From Suillus spraguei (Eukaryota; Basidiomycota; Agaricomycetes; Boletales; Suillaceae): a stretch of DNA of 64,000 nucleotides. Shown here piece by piece: positions 23,801 to 34,949 of this stretch. The stretch is taken from the NCBI GenBank assembly GCA_016800925.1, contig JABCPU010000198.1, forward strand, positions 1 to 64,000. Reading direction: 5' to 3'. The notes under the pieces are model-generated. The model made no database searches. It was not told the DNA's origin and was given only the letters and a program-made list of their open reading frames with translations. The stretch's first letter is position 1. Each line of letters opens with the position of its first letter. The position numbers and the translations under genes are program-made.

Positions 23801-24990
23801 AAACGAGAAGCCTGGTGGCCTGCAATGGGCTCTTATATTCGGAAATACGTTGAGGGTTGCGCCCTTTGTCAGCAAATGAAAGCGGACACACATCCCGTTC
23901 GACCCCCACTCTTGCCTATCCCCTCATCGGCGGTTCGCCCGTTTTCTCAGGTTTCCGTCGATCTTATCACTGACCTCCCTGTCTCTGGAGGCTTTGACAG
24001 TATCATGGTCGTGGTAGACCATGGCCTTACGAAGGGGTAATTATTATCCCTTGTCTGAAAACCATCACTTCCGAAGGTGTTGCTAAACTATTTTTGAAAC
24101 ATGTTTACTGATGATTTGGACTCCATGACAAAGTTATCTCGGATCGAGGACCGCAATTCCTATCTCGCTTCTCAAAGGAACTTGCCCGACTTCTCGACTA
24201 CGTCATCGCTCCATCTACAGCTTATCACCCGCAAACTGATGGTCAAACTGAAAGGCTAAATCAAGAACTTGAAACATATCTACGCATCTATTGTCGTAAC
24301 AACCCTGAAGATTGGGTAGAACACCTACCAATCGCCGAATTTGTCCATAACCACCGAAAACATGATGCAAGGAATGCATCACCCTTCTATCTAATGATGG
24401 GATACGAACCACGTGCTATCCCTCACCTTATCCCTGACTCATCTGTCCCCGCAGCAGAAGATCGAGTACGATCTCTACAGAAGATAAGAGAAGAAGCAAT
24501 CGCCTGTCATAACATTGCAATGCAGACAATGGCTGAACGATCCCGAGGAGATAAGTACACCCCATGGAAGATCGGAGATAAGGTTTGGCTATCTGCCGCT
24601 AATCTTAGACTCAAACTCCCATCAAGGAAACTTGCCCCAAAACGATACGGACCTTTCCCGATCATCGATGTCTTATCTCCCATCACGTTCACACTCAAAC
24701 TCCCTCCGCAGTGGAAAATTCATCCCACGTTCCACGCTTCTGTCTTATCATCCTATAGCGAAACGGACGTACATGGCCCGAACTTCCCCGAACCACCACC
24801 TGACATCATCGAAGAAGAAGAAGAATATGAAGTAGGAGCAATCCTTTCTCACAAAGGAACCGGCACCCGCCGACGCTATCTTGTTTCTTGGAAAGGATAT
24901 TCATCGGGAGATAACGAATGGCTCCCAGAAAAGAACTTGAAGAACTCCGCTCAAATCTTGAATGCTTATAAGAAGCAACACGCCCTTTGA
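20891..24990 (+). pseudogene. pol: pol of copy C (protease, RT, RNase H, integrase, chromodomain)
   Basis: Opens as TTGACTTGG in the -1 frame relative to gag, so it is probably reached by frameshifting at the T5 run. Domains: protease DSGAAG (residue 51; 21,041), linker, RT with YMDD at residues 593-596 (22,667-22,678), RNase H (ATDASLVATGG near 23,105), integrase H-H-C-C (about 23,748-23,880) and DDE core, GPF module, and a chromodomain (about 24,828-24,960) ending KKQHAL. The frame is open to 24,040, where one G of GGGGG is missing; two further TGA codons follow at 24,109-24,114, where copy A has CGA CGA. It is therefore inactive in the integrase as assembled. Confidence 0.92.
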
Positions 24991-25001
24991 TTATCCTTCA
25001 G
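24985..25001 (+). promoter_or_regulatory. Candidate 3' splice site for ORF3 mRNA (copy C)
   Basis: A TTGAT (YTRAY-type) overlaps the pol stop, followed by pyrimidines and CAG ending at 25,001, 43 nt before the ORF3 ATG. The leader donor candidate AAAG-GTATAAC-like site is at 20,030. It is weaker than the CTAAC version in copies A and B. Confidence 0.35.
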
Positions 25002-25044
25002 TCAATCAACTTGCACTAGCACTTGATCAACTATCACCATTGAA

Positions 25045-26514
25045 ATGTCTTTCCCCACTGCCTACATCACTCCCGTCACCATTGCCAACAACGACTCTGA
25101 CTCTGACGCTGAACACTATGGATCCCTTACCACTGAAATCGACAACACTTCCTACATTGAAGCTGCCCTTCTATGTGAAGGACACGCCCTTGAAATTGAA
25201 AGAATCCTCACAGAAAAAGGTGCCTTTCCGGCCCTCCTCCTCGTCAACATTATCCGTACTGCCGCCCTCATCGAAGCCACAGCCAAAAAAACCACAGATG
25301 CTACATATCGTCAACGCTTCTTACATCTTCAAAAACGCATTCGTTCTTATGCTATGTTGTTGCTTCCCGGTTCTTTTAAAAGCGATGTTGAAGAAGCTAT
25401 TCACATTGTGGCCGAACGTCAAGCAGGCGTTGCTCGACCTCCCTCTCCGCAGGAAGATGCGCCACTTCCTATTCCAGCACCCCCTGCTTCGCGCATGTAT
25501 TCTAGTGTTGACGCCCTTGCTGGCTTATGCACTGCTGTCCAAGAGATCGGGCAGCTCACCAATGCAGTCGTCGAAACCATTCAACAATCAGTTGCTGAAA
25601 CCAGAGCAGCCAGAAACCTAGTCAAAGAAGCCATCACTGATTTGCAACAAACACAAGCCGACCTCGCTTCTCCCCGAACCCCATCTCCCATCGAACAACC
25701 GACTTCACCATCTCCCGTTATAGTCTCTCATGACCATCCTGCATGGCTATACGAGCCCTGTTCCGAAGAACAATGTAAAGCTGCAAAGATGTTAGGAATT
25801 CCTGTCGTTGAATTAATAACACTCGGCCCTCGACTTCGTGACCTTCAGATCCATCCTCCCATGTCTATCCCGTCTTCATTTGGACCAATGGATCCTGTCT
25901 CGCCAGTTTTAGTAAAGGACTTCGGCGTCACTTCTCCTTCTTCCTCTAATGAACTTCTTGCGACTGCTGAACGAGGGACCACTCCTGATCTCCCCGTCTC
26001 CGCGTACACACTAAACAGTAAACAACAAGCGCAGCTTCGACGCGATAATCACATTGCCTTAAAACGCATGACGCGGAAGAAAGGGAAGAAGCATGCCAGA
26101 TCCACTAGTCCCCCACCCATCATCTCACCATCACCATTACGTATGTCCATCTCTAACACTGACGAAAACATGAAATGCCGAATCTGTGGCATCGTCGGAC
26201 ATCGGCAAAAGAATTGTCCCGACTATCAGTGTCAAATCTGTCTGCGACACGGTCCCACTCATCTGTCCATTTATTGCCCTCAGCGTCGTGGGGAACCCCC
26301 ATTCACGCTTACCTGGAAGGACAATGGATTCTATGATGCACTACGTAGGTGGGAACAGTATCTTATTAACCGTCGACGACGAAAAGAAGGTCGACGAGCG
26401 AGAACTGTAGCAGAGGAGCAGGCGGCTTATATGTTAGGAGGAAGCACTGCTGATGAAGATGTCGCTAATTACGACGACTATGATCCCGTCTATGATGACA
26501 ACCGAGATGATTGA
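25045..26514 (+). CDS. ORF3 of copy C: zinc-knuckle protein of unknown function
   Basis: Intact 489-aa protein encoded after pol, in the place where retroviruses have env, but with no signal peptide or membrane segment. Residues 1-130 are probably helical. Residues 155-205 look like a coiled coil (VQEIGQLTNAVVETIQQSV). Residues 208-300 are Pro/Ser-rich. Basic patch RMTRKKGKKHARS is at 341-353. CCHC zinc knuckle is C378-C381-H386-C391; a second cluster is C396-C399-H406-C411; the tail is acidic. A nucleic-acid-binding, Gag-like or integration-accessory role is inferred. It is conserved in all three copies and intact where gag and pol are not. Confidence 0.85.
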   Translation: MSFPTAYITPVTIANNDSDSDAEHYGSLTTEIDNTSYIEAALLCEGHALEIERILTEKGAFPALLLVNIIRTAALIEATAKKTTDATYRQRFLHLQKRIRSYAMLLLPGSFKSDVEEAIHIVAERQAGVARPPSPQEDAPLPIPAPPASRMYSSVDALAGLCTAVQEIGQLTNAVVETIQQSVAETRAARNLVKEAITDLQQTQADLASPRTPSPIEQPTSPSPVIVSHDHPAWLYEPCSEEQCKAAKMLGIPVVELITLGPRLRDLQIHPPMSIPSSFGPMDPVSPVLVKDFGVTSPSSSNELLATAERGTTPDLPVSAYTLNSKQQAQLRRDNHIALKRMTRKKGKKHARSTSPPPIISPSPLRMSISNTDENMKCRICGIVGHRQKNCPDYQCQICLRHGPTHLSIYCPQRRGEPPFTLTWKDNGFYDALRRWEQYLINRRRRKEGRRARTVAEEQAAYMLGGSTADEDVANYDDYDPVYDDNRDD

Positions 26515-26547
26515 AAATCGGTGACTTTCACTGTAATAAGGGGGTAA

Positions 26548-27023
26548 TGTTACAGTCGTACATGCCCCTATTCATTTTCCCTTTGTTTCCTTACTTGTAT
26601 ATCATGTCACATGACTCTGACTCATATGCTCAACGCATTTGTACAACACATGCCTTCCCTATTAGGATACACAGTTACATTCTCACGGTTACTTGGTCTG
26701 TGCGCACATATTGGCCTATTTAAGCACAGTGTACTTGTAGTAGATTCCTTACTTTAATCTTACTGGGTTTTACCTGGAATCTCCTTCGCTTAGGTCACCA
26801 ACCTAAGTCGTCTTGAATCGTCTCTAAGTCTAAGCACTCCTTAGCCTTAGTCTCTATTCTCGCGGATACCTCTTAGACTTGTCTTTGAGGCTGAACCCTT
26901 GATCGTACTCGGAACGCATTCCTTGTACTTTCACCTTGTCCTCTTCTGGACATTGTAAGAACTTCCCAGCAGACCGCCTGTGTCTTTTCACTGTCGCTGG
27001 TGATGCCACCCCAGTTCGTAACA
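26548..27023 (+). repeat. 3' LTR of copy C
   Basis: 476 bp, preceded by the polypurine tract AATAAGGGGGTAA. It differs from the 5' LTR at about four positions (for example TG versus CA near the start and GACGCC versus GATGCC near the end). Confidence 0.97.
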
Positions 27024-27028
27024 CCTGG

Positions 27029-27652
27029 AAGCATGCTAAAGGGTGGGCCATCATTTGCCCAAAAATTATATAACTTCTCACTAAACTGTTGACACGTACA
27101 CAGGAAAAGTGTCTCCGCCCTCAATGTTGTCTACGCTTGACATGCTCAACAGAGACACTTGTCAGTTTCGGTGCATAATTAAAACATATGATATGCATGT
27201 AAAATTGAACTGACAAAGCTGGTCTGCATGACAATTAATTAAATTAATCAAATGATAAGGGAGCAAGGTGTAAGTTGGCAACGACTAACCCTAGTTTTTA
27301 TTTGTCAATGCCAGGAGTTGAACTTAAGACCTGATACACTCAGCAAGCAACAACAACACATACTTACCATTACACTACAGTGTCTTTATTTCTCTTCACT
27401 CACGATAATATATATACCAATGATTCTCAAGCCAACATATTGTCACCAAACCTCACAGTAACTTCAAACCTCATTATAACTTGACCTTCTTGAAATCTCC
27501 AGGAAAAGTAAACCTTATTGTAATATGTTTTTGACTAGGAAAACTAGGAGCTTCAGTACAAAGTGTAAAAATTGCGAATTTTGACAAGTTTCAGTCAATA
27601 GGCTTAGCACTTTTGTCCTAATAATGAATTTTAATAGGTTTTGATGCATACT
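27029..27652. other. Intergenic, AT-rich, no gene recognised
   Basis: The former 3' flank of the Helitron helicase continues here after copy C. I see no conserved ORF. A Helitron 3' hairpin plus CTRRT terminus could not be identified with confidence. The one recognisable object is the tRNA-like segment at 27,304-27,384. Confidence 0.5.
27304..27384 (-). repeat. tRNA-like segment (SINE head or tRNA relic)
   Basis: On the minus strand TAGTGTAATGGTAAGTA resembles a tRNA D-arm/A box and GTTCAACTCC resembles a B box, about 45 nt apart. The acceptor arms pair badly and the anticodon arm is low-complexity (TTGTTGTTG), so it is not a working tRNA. It could be the Pol III head of a SINE reading to the left. 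Confidence 0.35.
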
Positions 27653-27905
27653 AAGGTTAGTGTTTGAAGTTAAACCAAAGAAAAGACTTGATGAACATTT
27701 TGTAAATACTTAGGCTTAGTGTTGATGTTCAACCAAAGAAAAGACTTAGTGAAATTTTTGTGATATATGCTGTGAGTTCTGTGGCATTGTGGCACTGGAA
27801 TACTGGGTATTTTGTGAGTCTGTGGCACACTGTGAGAACTGTGGCTCTGTGGTTCTGGGATCTGGTGATTCTGTGGTGTCTGTGACACTGTGAGGGTCTG
27901 GGGGA
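27653..27905 (+). repeat. Short tandem repeats
   Basis: Two about 56-bp direct copies share aaccaaagaaaagactt (27,672 and 27,731). They are followed by a degenerate CTGTGGCA/TCTGTG-rich stretch to about 27,900. No coding potential is apparent. Confidence 0.6.
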
Positions 27906-27924
27906 AAAGTTGTAGTTTGCTGAT

Positions 27925-28604
27925 GTTGTTACACCTGTCGCAGTTTGTTCCTATTCTTAGATTAGTGCCTGGTTCATGAGATAGATATTGTTTGCTCACA
28001 TAATGGCCGCAGTGAAATTCTACTTACCTTGTATGTACCATGATTATAGTCCTGCTTTGTTTTTCAAGAAGTTGGTAACCTTCAGTGGCTGGCGTTTTGG
28101 AATTTCTATCATGTTAGGTGCTGAGCATCACTTGCATAACTTATCCAGCAGTAAATGGACTTGAACTAGACGTTGAGCATAAGCCAGACTTCCATTCATG
28201 TATTAGAAATACAGGATGACTATGGGTACAGAGTCAATGTATACAACAGTTCCAGAAAAACAGACGATTGAAATATATCATGCTCGTGTGACAGAGGGAG
28301 ACATAGAATACTCTGTATATTCTGTGTCTTTGCCCTCGTAAGCCTGCAATTCGAGGCATTGCATGAGTAGGCGCATCACAGCATATAAATTTCTGCTTAC
28401 TTGTCTAAATGGGTACCTCTCTTTGGATTGGCTCGTCTCTTGGCAAGTACTTTCCTGACCTCTCTCTCTAGGCAAACAACTGATGGGCATGGGCAAATTC
28501 AAAAGGCAATACTTTGACATGCTGCCCACACCACACAGTTCACACCCCAGGCTTGCATCATACCATGCTGACCTCTCATGCCCACTATGATTGAGTCTGA
28601 GCAG
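27925..28604 (-). pseudogene. USP gene 3' fragment with DUF6535 3' flank (duplicated segment 1)
   Basis: 27,925-28,240 matches the sequence that follows the DUF6535 genes (compare 48,250-48,560). 28,400-28,604 matches the last exon of the intact USP gene on the minus strand: YDASLGCE, GSMSKYCL and a frameshifted version of the KVRKVLAKRRADPKRGTHF tail. Several indels break it. The fragment continues after the inserted repeat, at 30,277. Confidence 0.7.
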
Positions 28605-30276
28605 TGTAATGAACATATTGGCGCTGGCCTCAAAACCCTATATTTTGACGCACGTCTCATGTCTATAGGAATCTCTACTTGTCCAAAGCTATCTTACTCC
28701 TTTAGCATTGCCGGCAGTATCACACGCTTACCGCACATTATACCGACTGCCACACCACATTCCACGTACCAATGTCCTTCCATGTCCTTGCCACATCTGC
28801 ATAGCTCCATTTGGTGCGTAGTTTGTACATGACCGCTTATCACTGATTCTATGGCAAGCCTTATTACATGTTGCCTCATGCTGCAGCTGCCTTGTGCTAC
28901 ATTTACATAGCGGTGGTTACTTCTCTCGAGTGCTACTGATCTTGCCTAATGCATCCCGAGTACATACAAAATAGGATATAAGCACCGCGTAGCTTGCACG
29001 ATACAGTACCTCATTTTCACTGTACTATAGGTCAGGATTAGTGTCTAGCTCTGGAACCACCCAGTAGTAGACTTAGTCTTTAAAGTTCCTTACCGCTCAT
29101 TAATTGATATCGCTCGTTCATCATTACCGCTGGCACACTGCTAGACTTTTGACCCCTATTTTGACTGGACTTCATGCTCACCGGTGCTTTACCACTGAAA
29201 GTACCACAGATTTCTTTACTGTTTCTTCGCACTGCTTGCTCCTTACCGCTACCACTGACATTACTGCTTGTCACTGATTCCTCCCATGTCCTTGCTGCGT
29301 CCGCATAGCTCCATTTGGTGCGTCATTTGTTTTATGTTCATTATCACTGATTCCATGGCAAGCCTTATTACATGTTGCCTCATGCTGCAGCACCTCGCAC
29401 TATGTTTACTTACGGTGGTTACTACACTCCAGCACTACTGATATCGCCTAGAGTATTCTGAGTACATACGATTTAGGATATAAGCACTGCGTACCCCGCA
29501 CGATACAAGTACCTGATTTTACACCATTGCATGTACTATAGGTCAGGATTATTGTCTAGCTCTGGATCTACCCAGTAGTGGACATAGTCTTTAAAGTTTC
29601 TTTATCACTCATTAATCTATCACACTTGTTCTCTGTTACCACTGGACTTTTGACTGTTATTTTAACTGAACTTCTCACACACCACAACTTTACCGCTGAA
29701 AGTACCGCGGACTTATTTACTGTTTCCTTGCACTGCTCACAACTTTACCATTACCACCGATATTATTGCTTGACATCGCTCGCTCAATGCAACTGTTACT
29801 GACCATATCTCGACCACAGTAGCACCGCTACAAATGACACTAGTTCTGGCGGTATCATCACTAACCGCGGCAACTCACCACTGACCTCAACGCTTCTTTC
29901 ACACATAAGTTTGACTCGAACTTGACCATACTAATAGGCATCCCCCTTTAGGGTTGCACGCTCTTGTTCTCACAAGTGAAGCAGACTAGACAGAGTGCAA
30001 GACTCCCATACTAGTTTAGGCAGTGGTTTATCTACAGCCCAGGCTAGGTTGTATCTTTACACCAGCAGCATTATCACTGACCATGGTAACTTACTGCTGA
30101 ATACGATGCTACCTTCGCACATTGGTTTGACTTGGATTTGACTATACTAACAGGCATCCCCCTTTAGGGTCAAACGTTCTTGCCTAGCAAGTGAAGCAGA
30201 CTAGACGGAGCGCAAGACTCACATACTAACTTAGGAGGTAGTTTATCTACCACCCAGGTTAGGTTGTATCTTTACA
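28605..30276 (+). mobile_element. 1.67-kb repeat of family R, solo-LTR-like
   Basis: Inserted in the duplicated USP fragment, with imperfect 5-bp flanks (GCAGT left, GCGGA right; the uninterrupted copy reads GCGGT). Begins TGTAATGA and ends ATCTTTACA, that is TG...CA. It contains an internal tandem duplication of about 502 bp, so the TATA-like ggatataagca occurs at 28,974 and 29,476, and a second one of about 216 bp near the end (29,911 and 30,127). No ORF was found. A solo LTR of an unidentified element fits best. Confidence 0.55.
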
Positions 30277-30860
30277 GCGGAACAGAGCAATTAATTGCTT
30301 GATGGTTGTAGTGACTTTGCCAGCAATCGGCTTGACAATGGTGGAAAGCTATGATAAACACAATGAGGTATGCTGTTATGACTCATCACAGCGATACTTA
30401 TTGTGTTTATACCCTCCGCTCTGGATCACCATCATCCTTGATACATTTCTCTTATTGAACTTGGCACATAAGTTCATGTGCTTTTTCTCAAACAACTTCA
30501 TGATCCTTCTCTAAGTTGTGATTTAACATCTGCAGAAGTACATATAGTATGAGCTACCTACCTAAATCCTCTGGGTCAACACCTCTGAAGACGATCAGTT
30601 CACACAATCCATATCACCTAGACTCAATGCACAAACCTTGTATAGTGACAGATCGAACCATGATCTTCCGCATGTTCACCGACAGAGAATGTGAGAATAG
30701 TGTTGAAAAGGATGTAGCTTGGAGGATGAGTATCAAAGGAGGAAGAGGGGACGATGGTGATGACAAAGGCACAGAGGATATAAGAAGCTAGGAAGAGGGG
30801 GAGGGACAATTTCTTGAGTCCAGAGGTAACATTGGTGTACATCCTGTTGCAAGTTAATGT
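30277..30860 (-). pseudogene. USP pseudogene, upstream part
   Basis: Matches the intact USP gene (48,932-49,600) across the exon 2 start, the intron and exon 1, for example the segments at 30,438-30,600 against 49,070-49,240. Decay increases toward 30,860. It continues the fragment at 28,400-28,604. Confidence 0.7.
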
Positions 30861-31393
30861 TCAAAGATTGTGGGATGCCGCATGACCAATACAGAAATAG
30901 TTATGAAATCACTTATCACATTGTATTTCACTGGAAGAAGAGAGAACTTTACATGTAGGACTTCAGGCCTTCAGGCCTCAGAGGATGGCGGAGATCTAGA
31001 CCGAACATGTCGACCATGAGCAAAATGAATATTATGTAATCAGGTACGAAATCATGGACCTTGATTACACACGATACAGGTGTCTAGGAATTTTTCAACA
31101 GAACCTCCTTCCCACTAACATCACGACGTGGGAGTCTGGGATGGCAGTGACCAGTCCCAGTCGCCTGCCCGAGGATGGACCTGGATGCGCTACTGGCAGT
31201 CGGAATGATCAACAACTGATGCGAAAACGATCACTTTGCCCATTGTCTCGGATAAAGGCTCAAGGTCCGGGGCTGATTCCTTTACACAGGATCTGCTATT
31301 CCTGGGGAGGGTCCGTGATCTGCAATTTACCAGGTTCACTCAAATATTGGCAGTAGCGCCAAAGCGCTAATCCATCTCTTCCTTCCTCCACCT
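30861..31393. other. Intergenic, no gene recognised
   Basis: About 530 bp upstream of the DUF6535 pseudogene. It presumably holds old promoter sequence; no motif can be supported. Confidence 0.5.
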
Positions 31394-33735
31394 ATGTCCA
31401 ATATGGCACGTAGCATGCACAACACATCACCACGATCCAGTCCTGCTCTCGCCAGTGCCAATAGTACCGATTGGGCCGAACGGGAATTCTCCGGTGTCTA
31501 TAGAAGGAAGCCTTGCTGAAAATATGTGAATATCAACTCATCAGCACCGTACACTTGATAACTGACTATATTTCAAAGGTCAAACACGCTGGGGCAGATT
31601 CTTGATATCCTCAAAGGATCATCTATCGCAGAAGAACGCGGAAAAGATGACAATTCAAAGTTTTGGGCAACATACAAGAAAGTTTCCACTGAGTACGACG
31701 ACGACTTCCTCGGGCGGGCCAATGATGATATGGGCATTATTCTGACTTATGTGCATTTCTTTCTACATCTCTCGGTGCCAGTCTCACAGATATGTTAGGC
31801 TGGTCTATTCTCAGCTGTCAACTCCACCTCCATCGTTGGGATGCAGCCTAATCCAGGAGATACTACCAATGCCCTCCTCCTCTATCTGATTCAGATCAGT
31901 GTTAATGGCCCAAATTCCGTACCTGACATCAGCACTCTTTCCTCATCTACGGGATTTTCTTCCTCGACGGTTTGGATGCAAACACTTGCCTATGGTAGCC
32001 TTGCATTAAGTCTCTTGGCCGCGTTCGGAGCTGTCTTGGGAAAACAATGGCTCAACTCCTATAAGTCAGTTCGAGGACGAGGGTCTCTTGAAGAACGTGG
32101 GATAGAGAGGCAGATGAAACTAGACGGAGTAGAATATTTCTACCTGCACAGCATCTTGCGGGTATTCTTGGTGCTACTCCAGATTTCGCTCCTGCTCTTC
32201 GGCCTCTCGCTAGGCGTCCGCATATGGATCCAGCAAACCACGGTATCCAGTATCATCATCTCCACCACAGCTTTCGGTATTCTGTCCTACGCATGTACAA
32301 TCCTCGTGTCGGTGTTGCATCCGAACAGTCTTTTCCAGACACCTGCCTCGGATCTGTTTTTAGCCATCTGCCAAAAAATTTGTCCAGAAAAAAAAATTCA
32401 CGTTTACTCCTGATATATTCGCCAAATCATCTGCCATTCGCTGGATACTAGATACCTCGACGAACCCGGAAATTGTCGAAGATGCAGCTGTGATGGTACC
32501 TTGCGTGCAATGGCCCCCAAAGCTTGATGCTTCAGCAGCCTTCGGACGTTTGTGTGATGTTCTCAAGGTATGCCAGGACATGGAAGAGCGATATGTAAAG
32601 TATGGCAAAGCCATGGCCCATCTTTGTATCCAGTCGGTGAAAATCAACGGCAGACTTCTGGCATTTAATTTGGATGATAAATTTCTGTCAACCTGAAGTC
32701 ATTTCATTCGCGATGCATTCATGGCTGGACGCGCCGCCTATGATCAGCTCAAGAGTTCGGAAGAAGCTCGACCACATAACGGCCAGTATCATCCTCATGA
32801 CGTGAAGAATATACAGGCAAGAGAAGCTATACCGAAGCATCGGGCAAATACACGCACTGCTCTAAGGACACTCGTTGTCTATGGACAGTCCCACCTACTC
32901 TCACGTCCAGACGATGAACAATTGATTCTTCCGCTGGTATCATGGCAACGAGCGTGAGCCTAGCTCTACCAAGCGACGGTCCTACATCAACTCGCTTATC
33001 CTCTTCATGGGCTCTACTAGACCTCACCGAGTCCGTTATACCGCGCTTAGAGCTGTTTGTGGAGCTCGAGAACAACTCGCTTCTATAACCAGTGCCTCAA
33101 TGCCACAGGGTATTGATGCACAGCTCCTGAATGAGCTTTCCTGCGCTCTTTTAACTGCTGTGCGCCCACATAACGAAAATAAAACCCACCATACTGGACA
33201 TGACACATCTTTCCACCTTGATCGTGACTATTGCTACCTCCGCCTCATCTATGCCCTGATAAAGAACGACGAGTGGTATCAACGTCTGACCCATGATGGC
33301 CATCTCGACCGGTGCATCTCTCTGTTTGACGAAGTCTGTAAACAACGCTATTCGATGATCGGATCCTGCCTTCTTGTCATCTTCGGGTGCATCAAATCCT
33401 CGGACCATCATCTTCCTTTCAGTCTTGCTGAGGAGAAGTACCGGCTACTCTTCACAGATGCATGGGACTACGCGCAATATCATGTAGAGCACGATGCGGT
33501 CGATAGAATACCGGCCTTCGTGACGGTGACGAGGCACACTTTGACAACCTCGCATTATAGCGTTCCGAGGGAGTGGCTCGTAGATCTCACTGCAAAGGTG
33601 CATTGTGCATTGTTTAGTTTGCAGAGGGGACAAGCGAACTGCGTGGATCGTGGTATAGCTCAGGCTGCAATTGACACTGCACTATCCTCTATGCAGGGCC
33701 TGTACGATGATCTGCATCGTATGGTCAAGCAATAG
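31394..33735 (+). pseudogene. DUF6535 membrane protein, pseudogene
   Basis: Same architecture as the intact copies at 42,514 and 45,555. The exon starting MSNMARSMHNTSPRS, the exon from 31,579 (TLGQILDILKG) and the DUF6535 core from about 31,807 with three hydrophobic helices are visible. Breaks: an A9 run near 32,390 shifts the frame, TGA occurs near 32,695, and about 100 codons around 32,930 (the LIWNGDLHWY region) are lost. The C-terminal part is open again at 33,007-33,735. Confidence 0.9.
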
Positions 33736-33779
33736 AATACATCGCAATGGGACGATGAGCCTCTGGATTGTGAAAGACA

Positions 33780-34380
33780 TACATCTGTTGCGTAGCTCTT
33801 TCGTTTATTACGCATGTTACGGTCCATTGCTATGGATAGATTAATACCTGGTTCACGAGATGGATATTGTTTACTCACGAAATGTCTACGGTACTTCATG
33901 TACTTCATTACCTACCTTATGCTCACAGTAATTGTAGTTCTACTTTGTCTGTCGAGAAGTTGGCGACAGGCATTTTGGGCTGCTGTCCACCACATAAATG
34001 AAGTTGAACTACACCTCAGCAGAAGGCAGATTTCTATTCAGGAATTAGAAATACAGGGTGACTATGGTACAGAGTCAACGGGTACAACTGTCGCAGAAAA
34101 CAGACACATAAATCCTAACATGGTCGTGTGACAGGGAAACACAGGAATACTCCGTATATTCTGCGTCTTCACTTTCGTAAGCCTGGAATTCGACTCTTCG
34201 AGATATCATATGAGTGGCAGCATATAAAGGCCCACTTACTTGTCAAAATGGGTGCTTCTCTTTGGATCGGCTCGTCTCCTGGCAAAGTACTTTCTTGACC
34301 TTTCCCTCACGGCAAACGATGATGGGCACCAGAGAATTCGAGAGACAATAATTTGAACATGCTGCCCACTCAGCACTGAG
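33780..34380 (-). pseudogene. USP 3' fragment (duplicated segment 2)
   Basis: Follows the DUF6535 pseudogene. 34,245-34,370 corresponds to the USP C-terminal coding end (AKRRADPKRGTHF region on the minus strand), and 34,080-34,240 to its 3' untranslated region. The reading is broken. Confidence 0.65.
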
Positions 34381-34949
34381 CAGAAGGCAGACTTCCATTG
34401 GGATCTTGGAAAAACGGTGTGACTATGGGTACAGAGTCAATGAGTATAACTGTAGCAGAAAAACAAACAAATGAGATCCACCACGCTCGCGTGAGGGAGA
34501 CATAGGAATACTAATACTTACTCTGATCTTCGTCATAGTAAGCATTCAATTTGAGACATCGCATGAGTGAGCGCATCGCAGCATATGAATGGGTGTCTCT
34601 CTTTGGATCAGTTTGTGTACTTTCCTGACCTTTCTCTTCGGAGTCTAGGCTATGGCGAACGACGACGGGCACTGGAGAGCTCAAAAGTTGATATTCTGAC
34701 ATGCTGCCCACACCTTGTAAGGCTGGTTATGAGTTCGAAAAGGAAAGTAAACAGAACGAGAAAGAGATGGGATGAGTAAAAGGTGATAGCGACAAGGAAC
34801 AGACCAACGTAGTTAGGATACGAGTAGCGCAAGATTTTCGAGACGAGTTACAAGACGAGACAAGACGTTTCAAGGACTTTCTGAGGTGCTTTTGAGCAGG
34901 AAATCTAGGATGGAATTCGCTCGTCTCCCTTGACATAATAGCTTTTGCT
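34381..34949 (-). pseudogene. USP 3' fragment (duplicated segment 3) plus shared repeat
   Basis: 34,430-34,715 is another copy of the USP end. 34,730-34,930 is a non-coding segment that recurs at 41,500-41,660 (aggctgrttatgagttcgaa and onward), so both stretches arose from one duplication. Confidence 0.55.

Larger units (their letters stand above)
19399..27023 (+). mobile_element. Ty3/gypsy chromovirus copy C, complete
   Basis: 7,625 bp with two 476-bp LTRs (19,399-19,874 and 26,548-27,023). It is flanked by a perfect 5-bp duplication, CCTGG (19,394-19,398 and 27,024-27,028). I count four differences between the LTRs, so the insertion is young. Order is gag, pol, ORF3. Gag has one nonsense change, pol one 1-base deletion and two nonsense changes, and ORF3 is intact. 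It is the best reference copy of the family here. Confidence 0.98.

Noticed and set aside
27304..27384. A functional tRNA gene
   Set aside because: The acceptor stem has mismatches and the anticodon arm does not form.
27653..27905. Possible CRISPR-like array because of regularly repeated short units
   Set aside because: The repeats are degenerate CTGTG-rich DNA with no unique spacers, and the sequence is a eukaryotic nuclear genome.
28240..28610. A novel short interspersed repeat following each DUF6535 gene
   Set aside because: Translation of the opposite strand shows that these are fragments of the USP gene's last exon and its 3' region.
30299..31356. Short plus-strand ORFs between 30.3 and 31.4 kb as genes
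   Set aside because: 30,299-30,860 aligns to the USP gene on the other strand. The rest has no family resemblance or splice structure.
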